From positions 1,922,001 through 1,986,000 of the forward strand of contig NZ_CP135922.1 of assembly GCF_032399705.1 (NCBI RefSeq): 64,000 bases of DNA, written 5' to 3'. Both the position numbers and the translations under genes were made by a program. The stretch comes from Paenibacillus sp. BIC5C1. Its GTDB lineage: Bacteria > Bacillota > Bacilli > Paenibacillales > Paenibacillaceae. The notes beneath the pieces were generated by a model. The model saw only the letters and a program-made list of their open reading frames with translations. It ran no database searches and had not been told where the DNA came from. Below, in pieces: positions 45,178 through 53,800 of this stretch (within the stretch, counting starts at the first letter, position 1; the number at the start of each line of letters is the position of its first letter).

Positions 45178-46215
45178 ATGATTCGAACGATTCTCAAAGC
45201 AAATAAGTGGGAACTGATGATGTATTTTGCGCTGACCGGACTCATTACTTTGGGCGGTTTTTACTTGCTGTACGGGGAAGTGCTCATGGGAACAGGGCGT
45301 CAGCGTGCATGGACCTATGTTGCTGTTGTGCTCCTGGCTACCGTAATCACGGGCTACATTGCCGCCTTACGGCTTCAACGCAAGATTGATCTGCTGGATC
45401 TTAACATGCTGAAAGTGTCCAAGGGCAATCTCGCTGTGCGTATGCCTGAGGCAGATGATGCCTCCTTCGGACGGGTATATCAGGAATTCAATGTCATGAT
45501 GGATTCGATTGAGAAAAAAATGAGATTGCTTCAGCGGCTTGGTGAGCAGGAAGTCATTGAAAAGGAACAGGCATCTGAACGCGCTGTAATTGAAGAACGC
45601 AAACGGATGGCAAGGGATTTGCATGATACGGTCAGCCAACAGCTTTTCGCCATGCATATGTCGGCTTCCTCCTTACCACGTCTGCTGGAGATGAATCCCG
45701 AGCATGGCAGCAAAGTGCTGGATCAACTTATTCAGATGTCACATATCGCACAGCGGCAGATGCGAGGTCTTATTGCTCAGCTTCGCCCAGTGGAGTTGGA
45801 GGGAAGGAATCTTGGAGAAGCGCTGGATAGCTGGTTCCCGGATTATTGCAGGCAGAATGGTTTAAAAGGAGTGAAAGAGCTGGAACTGGATGGCGGAATT
45901 TCCGATGCCATCGAGCACCAGCTGTTTCTTGTTATTCAGGAAGCGGTCGCTAATGTGGTCAAACATGCAGAAGCGGGACTGGTCAGTCTATCCATACGAG
46001 AGAGTGAACATCAGATCAGCATGAGCATTAGCGATGATGGTCAAGGTTTTTTGCAGCAAGCGGAACGGCCTGGTTCATACGGATTATCAACGATGCGTGA
46101 ACGGGCAGAGAAACTTGGAGGTCAGGTTCAGATTATATCGAAGCCGGGAGCGGGGACGACGGTGCGGGTATTCATCCCGAAATTCCCGAAAGAACCAGAG
46201 GGGGAAACGGAATGA
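45178..46215 (+). CDS. liaS: LiaS-like sensor histidine kinase
   Basis: The 345-residue protein has two N-terminal helices with a very short outer loop (about 14-62), a HAMP-like linker, a HisKA_3 domain with the phosphorylated His149 in RMARDLHDTVSQQL, and an HATPase with DDGQGF and GLSTMRERAEKLGG. It is an intramembrane-type sensor of envelope damage. It overlaps liaR by 4 bp. Confidence 0.93.
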   Translation: MIRTILKANKWELMMYFALTGLITLGGFYLLYGEVLMGTGRQRAWTYVAVVLLATVITGYIAALRLQRKIDLLDLNMLKVSKGNLAVRMPEADDASFGRVYQEFNVMMDSIEKKMRLLQRLGEQEVIEKEQASERAVIEERKRMARDLHDTVSQQLFAMHMSASSLPRLLEMNPEHGSKVLDQLIQMSHIAQRQMRGLIAQLRPVELEGRNLGEALDSWFPDYCRQNGLKGVKELELDGGISDAIEHQLFLVIQEAVANVVKHAEAGLVSLSIRESEHQISMSISDDGQGFLQQAERPGSYGLSTMRERAEKLGGQVQIISKPGAGTTVRVFIPKFPKEPEGETE

Positions 46216-46874
46216 GCGGAAAAGTGAATGTAATGATTGTAGATGATCATGATATGGTGCGAATGGGGTTAAAAACGTATCTTATGTTGGAACCCACTTT
46301 TCATGTGATGGGGGAAGCCGGCAACGGACAGGATGCATTGAATCAGCTGCGCAAGCTGGGAGATAACGATCTGCCTGACCTCATCCTGATGGACCTGATG
46401 ATGCCTGTGATGAATGGTGCGGAAGCGACACAAGCGATCATGACCGAATTTCCGGGCATGAAAATTGTAATGCTGACCAGTTTTCTGGAGGATGACCTTG
46501 TGGTACAAGCGATTGAAGCCGGAGCGGTCAGTTATGTACTGAAGACGGTATCTGCTGAAGAGTTAATCTATGCTCTGCAAGGAGCATACCGGGGTATGCC
46601 AGTAATGACAGGCGACGTATCGCAGGCATTGACCCGTGGCATCAGGCAGCGAACTGCAAGAGAGAACGAATCCGGCCTGACGGAACGGGAAAAAGAAGTG
46701 CTTTTGCTGATTGCAGAGGGCAAGACCAATAAGGACATCGGGGAAGAACTACATATTAGTATCAAAACCGTCAAAACTCATGTGAGCAATCTGCTGATGA
46801 AATGTGAAATGGACGATCGGACACAGCTGGCAATCTACGCTCATCGTCAGGGCTGGGTGAAGAATAAGGGTTAG
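46212..46874 (+). CDS. liaR: LiaR-like response regulator
   Basis: The 220-residue NarL/LuxR-type regulator has the phosphoacceptor Asp61 in ILMDLMMPVMNG and the C-terminal HTH (LTEREKEVLLLIAEGKTNKDIGEELHISIKTVKTHVSNLL). It should be phosphorylated by LiaS. Start ATG overlaps liaS. Confidence 0.93.
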   Translation: MSGKVNVMIVDDHDMVRMGLKTYLMLEPTFHVMGEAGNGQDALNQLRKLGDNDLPDLILMDLMMPVMNGAEATQAIMTEFPGMKIVMLTSFLEDDLVVQAIEAGAVSYVLKTVSAEELIYALQGAYRGMPVMTGDVSQALTRGIRQRTARENESGLTEREKEVLLLIAEGKTNKDIGEELHISIKTVKTHVSNLLMKCEMDDRTQLAIYAHRQGWVKNKG

Positions 46875-46924
46875 AATGCAGATTTGGCGGGAAAAATGTT
46901 CTATAACAGCGTGCTTTTATCTCC

Positions 46925-46961
46925 TTTTTAATTGTTTTTAAGGTACGGTTAAGGTTTAAAG
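46925..46961 (+). promoter_or_regulatory. Direct repeats upstream of htrA
   Basis: TTAA-type repeats (TTTTTAA, TTTTTAAGG, GGTTAAGG and TTTAAAG) occur at about 10-11 bp, then 7 bp, spacing. This is the geometry of OmpR-family binding sites. They may bind the regulator encoded 2 kb downstream. Confidence 0.4.
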
Positions 46962-47022
46962 TACAAAATAAGGACAGTTAAAGAATATCTCTTGCGAAGA
47001 AGAGATTGGGAGGTAGAGAGGC

Positions 47023-48720
47023 ATGGACGAACGTAATTACAGAGCGAACCGTCAAGACGAGGAAAATGAAACTAAACAAGCGGAGAATCGCAATTCATCC
47101 GGGACGGACGATTCCTCCTATTATTATTCTTATGGACCTTTTCAGTCCGTGAATCAGGAAGATACAGCAAGTCATAATGGGGAACATAATCAACGTGAAG
47201 AAGGAAATGTAGAGATTACAAGACCTGACCCCGTGAAGCCCGTACCTACTTACTACAGTAATTACAGTAACGAATCATCTGATCAAGCCAATACGTCCTC
47301 CAGAGGCGGCAATGGTTCAGGTGGCAACGGAGGAGATCAGGGGAACGGCGGCAAGAACAATGGCAATTGGAATTATAATAACCGTCGGCCACGTTCTTCT
47401 GTAAGATCGCTTCTGTTCTCTTTTATCGCCGGGATGCTGGTCATCACAGTGCTGATGTACACAGCGGACAGAACAAACATGTTTACACCACAGGAAGCGC
47501 TGACAAGTGCAGAAAATGAAAGCTCCAGTCAGTCATCCACTCCTACCAACTCAGGCAGCAGCAATAACGTGACAGCGTCATTACTGCCAACGGGTAAAGA
47601 GGATGTATCCTCTGTAGTAACGAGTACAAGTCCGGCTGTCGTAAAAATTGAAACACTAGCGAAGCAGTCTTCACGCAGCAGCAGCCAAGGTGGTTCTACG
47701 ATGAGTGATCCATTGTACCAATACTTCTTTGGTAATGGAGGCAATGGCGGAACAGATAGCTACCAAGGCCAAAATAATCAGCAGCAACAGCAACAAAGCA
47801 GCAATCAGTTGGTTCCACTCGGTATTGGCTCCGGATTTATTTTTGACAAAGAAGGCTACATCCTGACGAACCAACACGTGGTTCAGGGTGCAGATGTGAT
47901 TCAGGTAACGCTGGAGAATAACAGCAAACCGTATGAAGCGAAATTGCTGGGAAGCAGCTTCGACCTTGACCTTGCCGTATTGAAAATCGAGAAAAACAGC
48001 GGCGATGATGCTTTCCCTGTCGCTCCACTGGGCGATTCCAACAGCACACAAGTGGGTGAATGGCTTGTAGCTATTGGTAACCCGGAAGGATTTGAACACA
48101 CAGTTACTGCAGGTGTATTGAGTGCGAAAGAACGTACGATCAGCATTCCGGACGAAGAAACAGGCAAAACCCGTGAGTACAGCCACTTGTTACAAACGGA
48201 TGCTTCCATCAATCCTGGTAACTCCGGTGGCCCATTACTTAACCTGAATGGTGAAGTCATTGGCATGAACGTTGCGGTTAGCGCGGATGCACAGGGTATT
48301 GGATTTGCTATTCCTTCGAGTGTAATCTCGGATGCGGTTAAATATCTGAAAGAAAACAAAGAAGTTCCCAAAGAGCCTGTACCATTCATTGGTGCATCTC
48401 TGATGGCCCTCACGCCTGAAGTGGCTAAACAGATGGGCACGGATATCACTGAAGGTTCAGTTGTAGCCAGCACGATCTATCAATCCCCTGCTTACCAAGC
48501 AGACCTGCGTGCTTATGACATCATCACAGGTGCCAATGGTACAGCGTACAACACAAGTCAGGATTTGATTGATTTCATCAAGAAACAGGAAATCGGTAGT
48601 GAAGTGACACTAAATGTTGTTCGGGACGGCAAAAAAATGGATGTGAAAATCAAAATCGGCAACAAAAATGATTACGATACTACACAAACGACGGATCAAC
48701 AACAGCAACAACAACCATAA
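47023..48720 (+). CDS. HtrA-like membrane serine protease
   Basis: The 565-residue protein has a long Asn/Gly/Ser-rich cytoplasmic N-terminus, one transmembrane helix (about 128-147: LLFSFIAGMLVITVLMYTA), a low-complexity linker with Gln/Ser runs, a trypsin-like domain with catalytic His285 (TNQHVVQG), Asp316 and Ser401 (NPGNSGGPLL), and a C-terminal PDZ domain. This is the HtrA/DegP arrangement of Bacillota, for degradation of misfolded exported protein. It ends in a Gln run. GGGAGG precedes the ATG. Confidence 0.93.
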   Translation: MDERNYRANRQDEENETKQAENRNSSGTDDSSYYYSYGPFQSVNQEDTASHNGEHNQREEGNVEITRPDPVKPVPTYYSNYSNESSDQANTSSRGGNGSGGNGGDQGNGGKNNGNWNYNNRRPRSSVRSLLFSFIAGMLVITVLMYTADRTNMFTPQEALTSAENESSSQSSTPTNSGSSNNVTASLLPTGKEDVSSVVTSTSPAVVKIETLAKQSSRSSSQGGSTMSDPLYQYFFGNGGNGGTDSYQGQNNQQQQQQSSNQLVPLGIGSGFIFDKEGYILTNQHVVQGADVIQVTLENNSKPYEAKLLGSSFDLDLAVLKIEKNSGDDAFPVAPLGDSNSTQVGEWLVAIGNPEGFEHTVTAGVLSAKERTISIPDEETGKTREYSHLLQTDASINPGNSGGPLLNLNGEVIGMNVAVSADAQGIGFAIPSSVISDAVKYLKENKEVPKEPVPFIGASLMALTPEVAKQMGTDITEGSVVASTIYQSPAYQADLRAYDIITGANGTAYNTSQDLIDFIKKQEIGSEVTLNVVRDGKKMDVKIKIGNKNDYDTTQTTDQQQQQQP

Positions 48721-48753
48721 TGCCAAATCATAGGTTATAGAATAAGGTTTAGA

Positions 48754-48790
48754 AGAGCGGAAGGGTTCGAGGGCCCTTTCGCTTTTTTTG
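48754..48790 (+). terminator. Intrinsic terminator after htrA
   Basis: AGCGGAAGGG and CCCTTTCGCT pair around a short loop, followed by a T run. Confidence 0.88.
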
Positions 48791-48914
48791 CACTATATAC
48801 GGTTGTAATCCATCAAGGTGGACTTGAAAAGCAACAAGGTACATGGAGAGATGCAGATTGCTCTTCTGGCTGTTACAATGAGATTAAAACGCTAAGGGAT
48901 AAAGGAGAAAGACC

Positions 48915-49604
48915 ATGCGCTCAACTATTCTGATTGTTGATGATGATGAAAAAATTGTGTCCATGCTTCGGCGGGGACTTGCTTTTGAAGGATATGATGT
49001 ACAGACAGCTTCGAATGGGGCTGAGGGCCTCAGTAAGCTGATGGATAAAGAGCCCGATATCGTGGTTCTTGATGTCATGATGCCGCAAATTGACGGGTTT
49101 GAAGTATGCCGCAGACTCAGAGAGGCGGGGAGCAAGGTTCCCGTGCTGATGCTCACTGCCAAAGATGAAGTACAGAGTCGGGTAATCGGGTTGGATACAG
49201 GTGCAGATGATTATCTCGTGAAGCCGTTTGCACTAGAAGAACTGTTGGCTCGTGTTCGTGCCTTATTGCGTCGTAAAGCAGATATAGCTGACACGCCTGA
49301 TAACCGTCTTATGTATGAGGATATTATTCTGGATAATGATTCTCGTGAGGTGTTGCGTGACGGTCAGCGTCTGGAACTAACTGCCAAGGAGTTCGAATTG
49401 CTGAATCTGTTCATGCAAAATCCGAAACGTGTGCTGTCCCGTGATCTGATTATGGATAAAATCTGGGGTTATGATTACAGTGGTGAGTCCAATGTGCTCG
49501 AAGTGTATATTGCCATGCTCAGACAAAAAACCGAAGAATACGGCGGCAAACGTTTGATCCAGACCATCCGGGGAGCCGGCTATATTTTGAGAGGTGACTC
49601 CTGA
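48915..49604 (+). CDS. OmpR-family response regulator
   Basis: The 229-residue regulator has receiver Asp53 (DIVVLDVMMPQIDGFEV), the LTAKDEVQSRVIGL segment, and a winged-helix C-terminus (LTAKEFELLNLFMQNPKRVLSRDLIMDKIWG). It is directly followed by its kinase. It is 195 bp downstream of htrA, similar in theme to CssRS-htrA or MprAB-pepD, but orthology is not proved. Confidence 0.93.
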   Translation: MRSTILIVDDDEKIVSMLRRGLAFEGYDVQTASNGAEGLSKLMDKEPDIVVLDVMMPQIDGFEVCRRLREAGSKVPVLMLTAKDEVQSRVIGLDTGADDYLVKPFALEELLARVRALLRRKADIADTPDNRLMYEDIILDNDSREVLRDGQRLELTAKEFELLNLFMQNPKRVLSRDLIMDKIWGYDYSGESNVLEVYIAMLRQKTEEYGGKRLIQTIRGAGYILRGDS

Positions 49605-49605
49605 C

Positions 49606-51066
49606 ATGTCCATTCGGTTAAGATTAACCGCGTGGTATTCAGGCATCTTGGCAGCCGTGCTCATTTTTTGGGGAGTTGTAATCTACGCTTTTGTTTATTT
49701 TAATACCTATCAAGAAGTGGAACAGCAGCTGAAAGATAAAAGTGAACGAATTACGAATCAGATAGGTGTCAATCCGCTTTCACAGTCACTGGATCTGGAC
49801 CCTTTTACGGAAAGTCAGCTGCAGGAAGCTCAGATCTACATCCAGTTGTGGGACTACCAGAGCAGATCTGGTAAAATCTCAGGCAATATGGAGAAACTTC
49901 AGATTCAATTTCCCGTTGTGAAATCCAATGAGATTCAGAAAAAACGTGGAATATCTAAGATCTATGTGAATGGGACCCCTTTCTTGGTGAATCAGCAGCC
50001 CCTGTCTCTTCAGGGAACCAATGAAATAAGGGGGCTCCTTCAAGTCGGTGCCAATGTAAGTTCCCAAGAACGATTGCTGGAAGCTCTGCGAAATATTCTG
50101 GTCTTTGGCTGGCTTGTCGCTATGGCACTTGCAATTACTTCGGGTCTGATTCTGGCTCGCAAATCCATGCGTCCGCTCGTCAATGTGATTGATGCGGCCA
50201 ATCAGATTCAGTCTGGGGATGACCTTAGTGTGCGTATTCAATACACGGGTCCCATGGATGAGATTGGACGTCTGATTGAAACCGTCAATAATATGCTTGA
50301 ACGAACAGAGCTGTCATTCAGAGGGCTCGAGGAGACGAATAAAGCTCAGCGCAGATTTGTATCTGATGCCTCGCATGAGCTGCGTACACCGCTGACCACC
50401 ATCCGTGGCAATGTGGACTTCCTTAAGAAGCTGTGGGATCAAGAGAGCACGGACCGACCGAATCTGGACGAAGAAACGGTTAAACAAATGTCGCTCGAAG
50501 CGATAGAGGACATGGCGGATGAAGGCAAACGTATGAGTAGACTGATCAGTGATATGCTGTCTTTGGCCAGAGCCGATACAGGACAGAAAATCGAACTGAA
50601 TCCGATCCCGTTGCAGATTCTGGTACAGGAAGTGGCTCGCAGATCGCAATTCCTTGATCATCAGGCAGACTGGCGTCCAGGAGATCTATCGATTCTGAAT
50701 GGCATATATGTGAACGGCAGCAAGGACTATTTGCAGCAGATGTTGTTTATTTTTATCGAGAATGCTTTCAAGTACACGCCAGATGGCTCGGTTACGCTTG
50801 ATGCAATACTTTATAAAGGTCAGGTAGGACTACGCATCAGTGATACGGGAATTGGAATGGATCGGGATGAAGTTCCGTTTATCTTTGACCGGTTCTATCG
50901 GGCGGATGAGTCGCGCGGTGCCACACCAGGTATAGGTCTGGGACTGTCGATTGCCAAGTGGATCATTGAGGAACACCAGGGATCTGTCGAGGTTGTAACC
51001 AGACGTGGAGAAGGAACGACCTTTATCATTTGGTTGCCGGTTGTCTTTGCTCCGCCTATCGAATAA
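49606..51066 (+). CDS. Sensor histidine kinase, HAMP type
   Basis: The 486-residue kinase has two membrane helices (about 6-32 and 162-184) around an extracellular domain of about 125 residues, then HAMP, HisKA with phosphorylated His257 in SDASHELRTPLTTIRGN, and HATPase (NAFKYTPDGS, DTGIGMDRDEVPFIFDRFYR, GIGLGLSIAKWI). ATG at 49606 lies one base after the regulator stop. It probably senses an envelope or secretion signal. Confidence 0.92.
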   Translation: MSIRLRLTAWYSGILAAVLIFWGVVIYAFVYFNTYQEVEQQLKDKSERITNQIGVNPLSQSLDLDPFTESQLQEAQIYIQLWDYQSRSGKISGNMEKLQIQFPVVKSNEIQKKRGISKIYVNGTPFLVNQQPLSLQGTNEIRGLLQVGANVSSQERLLEALRNILVFGWLVAMALAITSGLILARKSMRPLVNVIDAANQIQSGDDLSVRIQYTGPMDEIGRLIETVNNMLERTELSFRGLEETNKAQRRFVSDASHELRTPLTTIRGNVDFLKKLWDQESTDRPNLDEETVKQMSLEAIEDMADEGKRMSRLISDMLSLARADTGQKIELNPIPLQILVQEVARRSQFLDHQADWRPGDLSILNGIYVNGSKDYLQQMLFIFIENAFKYTPDGSVTLDAILYKGQVGLRISDTGIGMDRDEVPFIFDRFYRADESRGATPGIGLGLSIAKWIIEEHQGSVEVVTRRGEGTTFIIWLPVVFAPPIE

Positions 51067-51134
51067 GGTTATAATAGACAGGACTGCAATTACATCGGCT
51101 ATCTTTGCCGAGAAAGAAAGCGGGTGGCAACCAA

Positions 51135-52088
51135 GTGGAAGTACTGCGAATTTCGCCGCGGGGATATTGTTATGGAGTTGTGGATGCGATGGTGCTCGCG
51201 CGCCAGGCGGCACGCAATCTGGACCTACCACGGCCTATTTATATATTGGGTATGATTGTGCATAACCAACATGTGACGGACTCTTTTGAAGATGAGGGAA
51301 TTATTACACTGGACGGACCGAACCGGATTGATATTTTGAGCCAAGTAGAGAGTGGAACAGTGATCTTTACGGCTCATGGTGTATCTCCGGAAGTGCGCAA
51401 GATGGCACGTGATAAAGGTTTGACTACAGTGGATGCAACTTGTCCGGATGTAACCAAAACCCATGACCTTATTCGGGAGAAGACGGCAGAAGGATACGAC
51501 ATTATCTATATCGGGAAAAAGAATCATCCAGAGCCGGAAGGTGCGGTTGGTGTTGCACCCGATCATGTTCATCTGATCGAGAAGGAAGAGGAGATTGACG
51601 GTCTGAACGTACCTCCTGGCAAAATCCTTATTACAAACCAGACGACGATGAGTCAATGGGACATTAAACACATTATGAGCCGTCTTCTGGAGAAGTATCC
51701 AGGCGCAGAGATTCATAATGAGATATGCTTGGCTACTCAAGTTCGTCAGGAAGCTGTTGCGGAACAGGCAGGGCAAGCAGATCTGGTCATTGTTGTAGGT
51801 GATCCTCGCAGCAATAACTCCAACCGACTTGCACAAGTATCAGAGGAAATTGCGGGTGTAACGGCATATCGTGTATCAGATGTGGCTGAGATTCAGCAGG
51901 AATGGCTGAAAGGTGTGAATAAGGTGGCGGTGACTTCAGGTGCTTCTACGCCAACACCGATCACGAAGGAAGTCATCTTGTATCTGGAGCAATATGAACA
52001 TGACAAGCCGGAAACATGGGAGATCAAGCGTACGGTTAATATGAGCAAGCTGTTACCTCCTGTAAGGGAAAAGACTCGTACGACGTAA
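51135..52088 (+). CDS. ispH: 4-hydroxy-3-methylbut-2-enyl diphosphate reductase
   Basis: The 317-residue [4Fe-4S] enzyme makes IPP and DMAPP in the MEP pathway. Conserved cysteines are Cys12 in [11 protein letters not shown], then [14 protein letters not shown] and [13 protein letters not shown] at 51135 gives the usual [14 protein letters not shown] start; an upstream TTG at 51105 would add a tail not seen in the family. It is 68 bp from the kinase gene. Confidence 0.94.
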   Translation: MEVLRISPRGYCYGVVDAMVLARQAARNLDLPRPIYILGMIVHNQHVTDSFEDEGIITLDGPNRIDILSQVESGTVIFTAHGVSPEVRKMARDKGLTTVDATCPDVTKTHDLIREKTAEGYDIIYIGKKNHPEPEGAVGVAPDHVHLIEKEEEIDGLNVPPGKILITNQTTMSQWDIKHIMSRLLEKYPGAEIHNEICLATQVRQEAVAEQAGQADLVIVVGDPRSNNSNRLAQVSEEIAGVTAYRVSDVAEIQQEWLKGVNKVAVTSGASTPTPITKEVILYLEQYEHDKPETWEIKRTVNMSKLLPPVREKTRTT

Positions 52089-52103
52089 ACAAAACATGAA
52101 TAT

Positions 52104-52160
52104 AAGAATCTTGCAGTAAAGAGCCGGAATCCGGTGACTGACTGCAGGATTCTTTTTTTT
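52104..52160 (+). terminator. Intrinsic terminator after ispH
   Basis: AGAATCTTGCAGT and ACTGCAGGATTCT pair around an inner CCGGAATCCGG palindrome, followed by T. Confidence 0.9.
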
Positions 52161-52180
52161 GAAGGAAATAAAGAGCCGGC

Positions 52181-52209
52181 TTGACTGAAAAGGGTGAATA
52201 TGTTATATT
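52181..52209 (+). promoter_or_regulatory. Sigma-A promoter of DAHP synthase gene
   Basis: TTGACT (52181-52186) and TATATT (52204-52209) are 17 bp apart, with TG one base upstream of the -10 (extended -10). The leader to the start codon is about 105 nt. Confidence 0.8.
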
Positions 52210-52321
52210 TACTTTAGTGGATAAAAGCTTAAAAGCGAACAAGCGTTTAAGTGGAGAAGAGTTTTGAAGGTTAAATAGACGCGCTTAAGGCGCTCTCATA
52301 CAAGGAAGGATGGGAAATATA

Positions 52322-53386
52322 ATGATCGTTATCGCAGGTAAAGCTACTCCAGAGGAACATATTCAGGATATCGTCGCTACAATTGAAAAGGAAGGGCTTC
52401 AGGTTCACATCTCGCGTGGAGAAGACCGCACCATTATTGGTTTGATTGGTAAAGTGGAACCGAAAATGGCTGAACATCTCCGTCAAATGAAAGGTGTAGA
52501 GAATGTCGTCAAGATTTCGAAGTCCTACAAATTGGCAAGCCGTGACTTCCATCCTCAAGATACCGTGATCTCCATCAAAGGTGTAGATATTGGCGGGAAA
52601 GAACTCGTCGTTATGGGTGGACCGTGTGCGGTTGAATCAGCTGCACAGATTGATGAGATTGCCGGACTGGTTAAGGCTGCCGGTGGACAGGTGCTTCGCG
52701 GTGGTGCATTTAAGCCACGTACAGGTCCGTACAGCTTCCAGGGAACGGGTGTTGAAGGTCTGATCATGATGGCTGAAGCAGGCAAGAAACATGACCTGTT
52801 GACCATTACAGAAGTTATGACGCCTGAATATGTGGACATCTGTGCCGAGTACGCTGACATTCTGCAAGTAGGTACACGGAACATGCAGAACTTCGATTTG
52901 CTGCGCAAATTGGGTGAGTGTGGCAAACCGGTATTGCTGAAACGCGGCTTCAGTGCAACTTATGATGAACTGTTGAATGCGGCTGAATACATTCTTGCGG
53001 GTGGAAACCCGAATGTAATGCTGTGTGAACGTGGTATTCGTACATTCGAATCCTACACACGTAATACGCTCGACCTCTCGGCCATCCCTGTTCTACAGTC
53101 TCTCAGTCATCTGCCAGTCATTTCGGACCCAAGCCATGGTACGGGTCGCCGTGAACTGGTTGAACCAATGACAAAGGCTTCTGTTGCTGCTGGTGCTAAC
53201 GGCCTAATTATCGAAATGCATACAGACCCTGATAACTCCATGACGGGTGACGGCGTGCAATCTCTGTTCCCTGACCAATTTGCCAACCTGCTTCAGGATC
53301 TGGAGAAATTGGCACCAATCGTCGGTAAAACATTCAATACAGCCAAACAACCGGCGGAGTTCTTTCCGGCACGAGTTGGCGTATAA
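52322..53386 (+). CDS. 3-deoxy-7-phosphoheptulonate synthase
   Basis: The 354-residue DAHP synthase catalyses the first step of aromatic amino acid synthesis. An N-terminal ferredoxin-like regulatory domain (about residues 1-65: IVIAGKATPEEHIQDIVATI) is followed by the TIM barrel with GGPCAVES, LRGGAFKPRTGPYSFQG, VGTRNMQNF and SDPSHGTGRR. The layout is that of the type I-beta enzymes with an ACT-like domain, as in Thermotoga, rather than the chorismate-mutase fusion of Bacillus subtilis. ATG at 52322 is preferred over 52310, which abuts AAGGAAGG. Confidence 0.94.
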   Translation: MIVIAGKATPEEHIQDIVATIEKEGLQVHISRGEDRTIIGLIGKVEPKMAEHLRQMKGVENVVKISKSYKLASRDFHPQDTVISIKGVDIGGKELVVMGGPCAVESAAQIDEIAGLVKAAGGQVLRGGAFKPRTGPYSFQGTGVEGLIMMAEAGKKHDLLTITEVMTPEYVDICAEYADILQVGTRNMQNFDLLRKLGECGKPVLLKRGFSATYDELLNAAEYILAGGNPNVMLCERGIRTFESYTRNTLDLSAIPVLQSLSHLPVISDPSHGTGRRELVEPMTKASVAAGANGLIIEMHTDPDNSMTGDGVQSLFPDQFANLLQDLEKLAPIVGKTFNTAKQPAEFFPARVGV

Positions 53387-53416
53387 CTGATCTTCATAGT
53401 ATAGGTAATATATATC

Positions 53417-53482
53417 ATCCGGGCATCTGCCCTGGCTCCGTTCAATGAGAATGGGGCTAGGACAAAATGTCCGGTTTTTGTG
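53417..53482 (+). terminator. Complex terminator after DAHP synthase
   Basis: CCGGGCAT and ATGTCCGG form the outer stem with an inner TGGCTCC/GGGGCTA hairpin, followed by TTTTTG. Confidence 0.65.
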
Positions 53483-53646
53483 TTATTTGGAGCTTTGAAC
53501 GCATTTATTAATCATAGGTGATAAGAAACATTTATGATGTAATGTTTTTTCCATAATTTAGGCTAAATATAGCCCTGCTTTACCGCATTAAACTGGTTAA
53601 ATGTAGTGTATATTCGTTGTTAAATGAAATTGGTAGGTTTATAAAA

Positions 53647-53663
53647 TGTGAGCATAGCTTACA
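53647..53663 (+). promoter_or_regulatory. GlnR/TnrA box
   Basis: TGTGA-GCATAGC-TTACA matches the consensus TGTNA-N7-TNACA exactly. It lies about 30 bp upstream of the -35, near -72 relative to the expected start of transcription. Confidence 0.75.
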
Positions 53664-53691
53664 TAGTCGCAAAAAATACCTTACATAAGTA

Positions 53692-53721
53692 TTGACGATG
53701 TCACATTTGAGATTTTATAAT
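53692..53721 (+). promoter_or_regulatory. Sigma-A promoter of glnA
   Basis: TTGACG (53692-53697) and TATAAT (53716-53721) are 18 bp apart. Confidence 0.8.
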
Positions 53722-53800
53722 GACGACAGAAAAAAATTCGAATATGGACATTTTCTTAGCGGGGTTGTTTAATGTTCGGAATATTTGGGAGGACGAATAC

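Larger units (their letters stand above)
53483..53800 (+). other. AT-rich upstream region of glnA
   Basis: An AT-rich 318-bp gap holding the GlnR/TnrA box and promoter listed below. Nothing else is supported. Confidence 0.6.
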
